From CAWIXB01 sp963839955 (GTDB lineage Bacteria; Actinomycetota; Actinomycetes; JACCUZ01): 64,000 nucleotides of DNA. Made by a program: the position numbers and the translations under genes. Within the stretch, counting starts at the first letter, position 1. The number at the start of each line of letters is the position of its first letter. The notes beneath the pieces are model-generated. The model worked only from the letters and a program-made list of their open reading frames with translations, was not told where the DNA came from and did no database searches. Shown in pieces: positions 62,310 through 64,000 of this stretch. The DNA is taken from NCBI GenBank assembly GCA_963839955.1, contig CAWIXB010000001.1, forward strand, positions 2,170,001 through 2,234,000, read 5' to 3'.

Positions 62310-63239
62310 CTAGACGTCAGAGCGCAGCCGGGCCAGGGCGTCGGCCAGGTCGGCCGGGTAGTCGCTGGAGAACGAGACCTGCTCGCCCGTGCCCGGGTGC
62401 GCGAAGACGAGGCGTACGGCGTGCAGCCATTGCCGCCCGAGGCCGAGCCGGGCCGACAGCGTGGGGTCGGCGCCGTAGGTCAGGTCGCCGACGCAGGGGT
62501 GGCGCAGCGCCGCCATGTGCACGCGGATCTGGTGGGTGCGACCGGTCTCGAGGTTGACCTCGAGCAGGCTGGCCGCCCGGTGTGCCTCGAGCGTGTTGTA
62601 GTGGGTGACGCTGGGCTTGCCGCTGGCCGTCACCGCCCACTTGTAGTCGGCGGTGGGGTGGCGGCCGATCGGGGCGTCGACGGTGCCGCGCAGCGGGTCG
62701 GGGTGGCCTTGGACGAGCGCGTGGTAGATCTTCTCGACCTCGCGCTCCTTGAAGGCGCGCTTGAGCGCGGTGTAGGCGCGCTCCGACTTGGCCACGACCA
62801 TGATCCCGCTGGTGCCGACGTCGAGCCGGTGTACGACGCCCTGACGCTCGGCCGCGCCGCTGGTCGACACCCGGAAGCCGGCCGCCGCCAGCCCGCCGAC
62901 CACCGTCGGGCCGGACCAGCCCGGGCTCGGATGTGCTGCCACGCCGACGGGCTTGTCGACGACGACGAGGTCGTCGTCGTCGTGCAGGACGATCATCCCG
63001 GGCACGGGTTCGACGACCATCTGCGGGGCCGACGCCGGCGCAGGGACGGCCACGTCGAGCCAGGCGCCCGCGTGGACCCGGTCGGACTTCACCGCGGCTG
63101 CCCCGTCGACCAGCACGTCACCGGCGGCCACCAGCTCGGCCGCCTTGGTGCGCGAGAAGCCGAACAACCGGGCCAGCGCGGCGTCGAGACGCTCCCCCTC
63201 GAGTCCCTCGGGCACGGGGAGCTCACGACGGTCGGCCAC
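62310..63239 (-). CDS. rluD: 23S rRNA pseudouridine synthase, RluD family
   Basis: A 309-residue RluA-family enzyme with an N-terminal S4 domain (ERLDAALARLFGFSRTKAAELV) and the catalytic motif VVHRLDVGTSGIMVVAK; the Asp is the nucleophile. RluA/D members modify uridines in the 23S rRNA helix 69; the gene order (next to lspA) matches RluD. GTG at 63239 is the start. Confidence 0.92.
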   Translation of the reverse strand: MADRRELPVPEGLEGERLDAALARLFGFSRTKAAELVAAGDVLVDGAAAVKSDRVHAGAWLDVAVPAPASAPQMVVEPVPGMIVLHDDDDLVVVDKPVGVAAHPSPGWSGPTVVGGLAAAGFRVSTSGAAERQGVVHRLDVGTSGIMVVAKSERAYTALKRAFKEREVEKIYHALVQGHPDPLRGTVDAPIGRHPTADYKWAVTASGKPSVTHYNTLEAHRAASLLEVNLETGRTHQIRVHMAALRHPCVGDLTYGADPTLSARLGLGRQWLHAVRLVFAHPGTGEQVSFSSDYPADLADALARLRSDV

Positions 63240-63288
63240 CGCACGAGTATGGCGTCCGCCCCCCCCGCCCCACCCCACCCAATTCGCC

Positions 63289-63382
63289 GGTGATCATGCA
63301 GTTGTGCAGGTGGCGATGCGCTGCGACTCCCGCAGGATCAGCGTGAGGCACCGCTGCCCCGACGGTGATCATGCAGTTGCGC
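63289..63382. repeat. Motif B, two direct copies between rluD and lspA
   Basis: GGTGATCATGCAGTTGTGC at 63289-63307 is identical to the hairpin arm at 12405-12423. A second copy at 63364-63382 differs at one base (CGC for TGC). The second copy runs directly into the half-site of repeat A (CCTGTTGAGG). Confidence 0.8.
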
Positions 63383-63435
63383 CTGTTGAGGGACTGCGCG
63401 TGGCTGCTACCTAACGTGGTCGACTCGGCGGGGGC
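63380..63435. repeat. Dispersed 3'-end repeat A, copy 3 (overlaps lspA stop)
   Basis: CCTGTTGAGGGACTGC (half palindrome only) is followed by CTACCTAACGTGGTCGA at about 63407-63423 and CGGCGGG. The lspA stop codon lies inside the core. There is a small insertion compared with copies 1 and 2. Confidence 0.72.
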
Positions 63436-63995
63436 GGGGTCGAGGTGGGTGGGTCCGTGTAGGGCTTGCCGAGGATGCTGAGCAGGACCATCAGGACGCC
63501 GCCGGTCACGATCGAGGAGTCGGCGACGTTGAAGACCGGCCAGCTCGGCAGCTCGAGGAAGTCGACGACATGACCCCGCAGCGGCGCGGGCTCCCGGAAG
63601 AACCGGTCGACGAGGTTGCCCACCGCACCGCCGAGCACCAGGCCCAACGCGACCGCCCACGCCCGGCTCGTCATCCGCCGGGCGACCCGGACGATGATCA
63701 CCGCGACCGTCAACGCGACCAGGGTGAGCACGATCGTCAGCCCCTCGGCCATCCCGAACGCGGCCCCCGCGTTGCGGACCAGCCGGAGCGTGAGCAGGCC
63801 ACCGAGCAGCTCGACCGGCTCGCGGCGCGAAAGCTTCTCGACCGCGATCAGCTTGGTGACGAGATCGACAGCCAGGACCAGGGCGGCGACTCCCAGCAGC
63901 AGGGGTAGACGGCGAGTTCCGGAAGGTACGCCGGGTGCTGGTGGCTGGCCTTCGGTGCCGTCGTCGCTCAGCGACGCTCCTCGCGCTGCTTGCAT
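63411..63995 (-). CDS. lspA: Signal peptidase II (lipoprotein signal peptidase)
   Basis: A 194-residue membrane aspartyl protease that cleaves prolipoproteins after Lgt has acted. The catalytic aspartates are visible in GNLVDRFF and FNVADSSI. The last 18 residues are a Pro/Thr-rich tail, part of which is encoded by repeat A. Start ATG at 63995; the true start could lie beyond the window edge. Confidence 0.93.
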   Translation of the reverse strand: MQAARGASLSDDGTEGQPPAPGVPSGTRRLPLLLGVAALVLAVDLVTKLIAVEKLSRREPVELLGGLLTLRLVRNAGAAFGMAEGLTIVLTLVALTVAVIIVRVARRMTSRAWAVALGLVLGGAVGNLVDRFFREPAPLRGHVVDFLELPSWPVFNVADSSIVTGGVLMVLLSILGKPYTDPPTSTPPPPSRPR

Positions 63996-64000
63996 GTCAT

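Overview
The window is very GC-rich and reads as an actinobacterial chromosome. The pointers are GTG starts, GTGA/ATGA gene junctions, a mycothiol-era TIGR03085 protein, HGxxPAAW and Trp-associated membrane proteins, and the gltDB - lgt - trp - his - dnaE - rluD - lspA gene order. A Nocardioides-like member of the Propionibacteriales is the best guess, from gene order only. No tRNA, rRNA, CRISPR array or intact insertion sequence was seen.

Layout. 0-17.5 kb: a partial secreted protein, glutamate synthase (gltB-gltD), VIT-type membrane protein, lgt, a SCO1-like copper lipoprotein, trpC-trpB-trpA, then (across a divergent region) small membrane proteins, trpE and hisI, and an ABC exporter. 17.6-21.6 kb: a MinD/ParA-like ATPase, a second ABC exporter, a TIGR03085 protein. 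21.6-31.3 kb: hisF, ridA, hisA/priA, a small membrane protein, hisH, then a roughly 3.8-kb interruption (cupin, large repeat-rich secreted phosphoesterase, noncoding repeats), then hisB-hisC-hisD. 31.4-36.5 kb: accessory plus-strand genes, including an ECF sigma factor with a DGPF partner and a candidate self-recognised promoter. 36.5-42.7 kb: DUF3352 protein, dnaE, a methyltransferase. 42.7-59.7 kb: a cell-surface polysaccharide locus (phosphatase/DUF4012, LPXTG protein, Wzc-like kinase, three GT4 glycosyltransferases, Wzy, pyruvyl transferase, acyltransferase, flippase, WecG/TagA, epimerase, initiating sugar transferase). 59.7-64 kb: BNR-repeat protein, EAL phosphodiesterase, GNAT, rluD, lspA.

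Two things stand out. First, small dispersed repeats sit at gene ends: a palindrome-plus-core element at the 3' ends of gltD, hisB and lspA; a 19-bp motif used as a hairpin near 12.4 kb and twice near 63.3 kb; and a 25-bp tandem repeat filling the leader of hisI. Second, many conserved genes (hisA, hisD, DUF3152, DUF4012, wzc-like, epimerase, sugar transferase) are each broken by one or more single-base indels, mostly +1 insertions, while long genes such as gltB and dnaE are intact. I infer that most of these are sequence errors rather than real gene decay, and coordinates of frameshifted genes are given as the reconstructed span.
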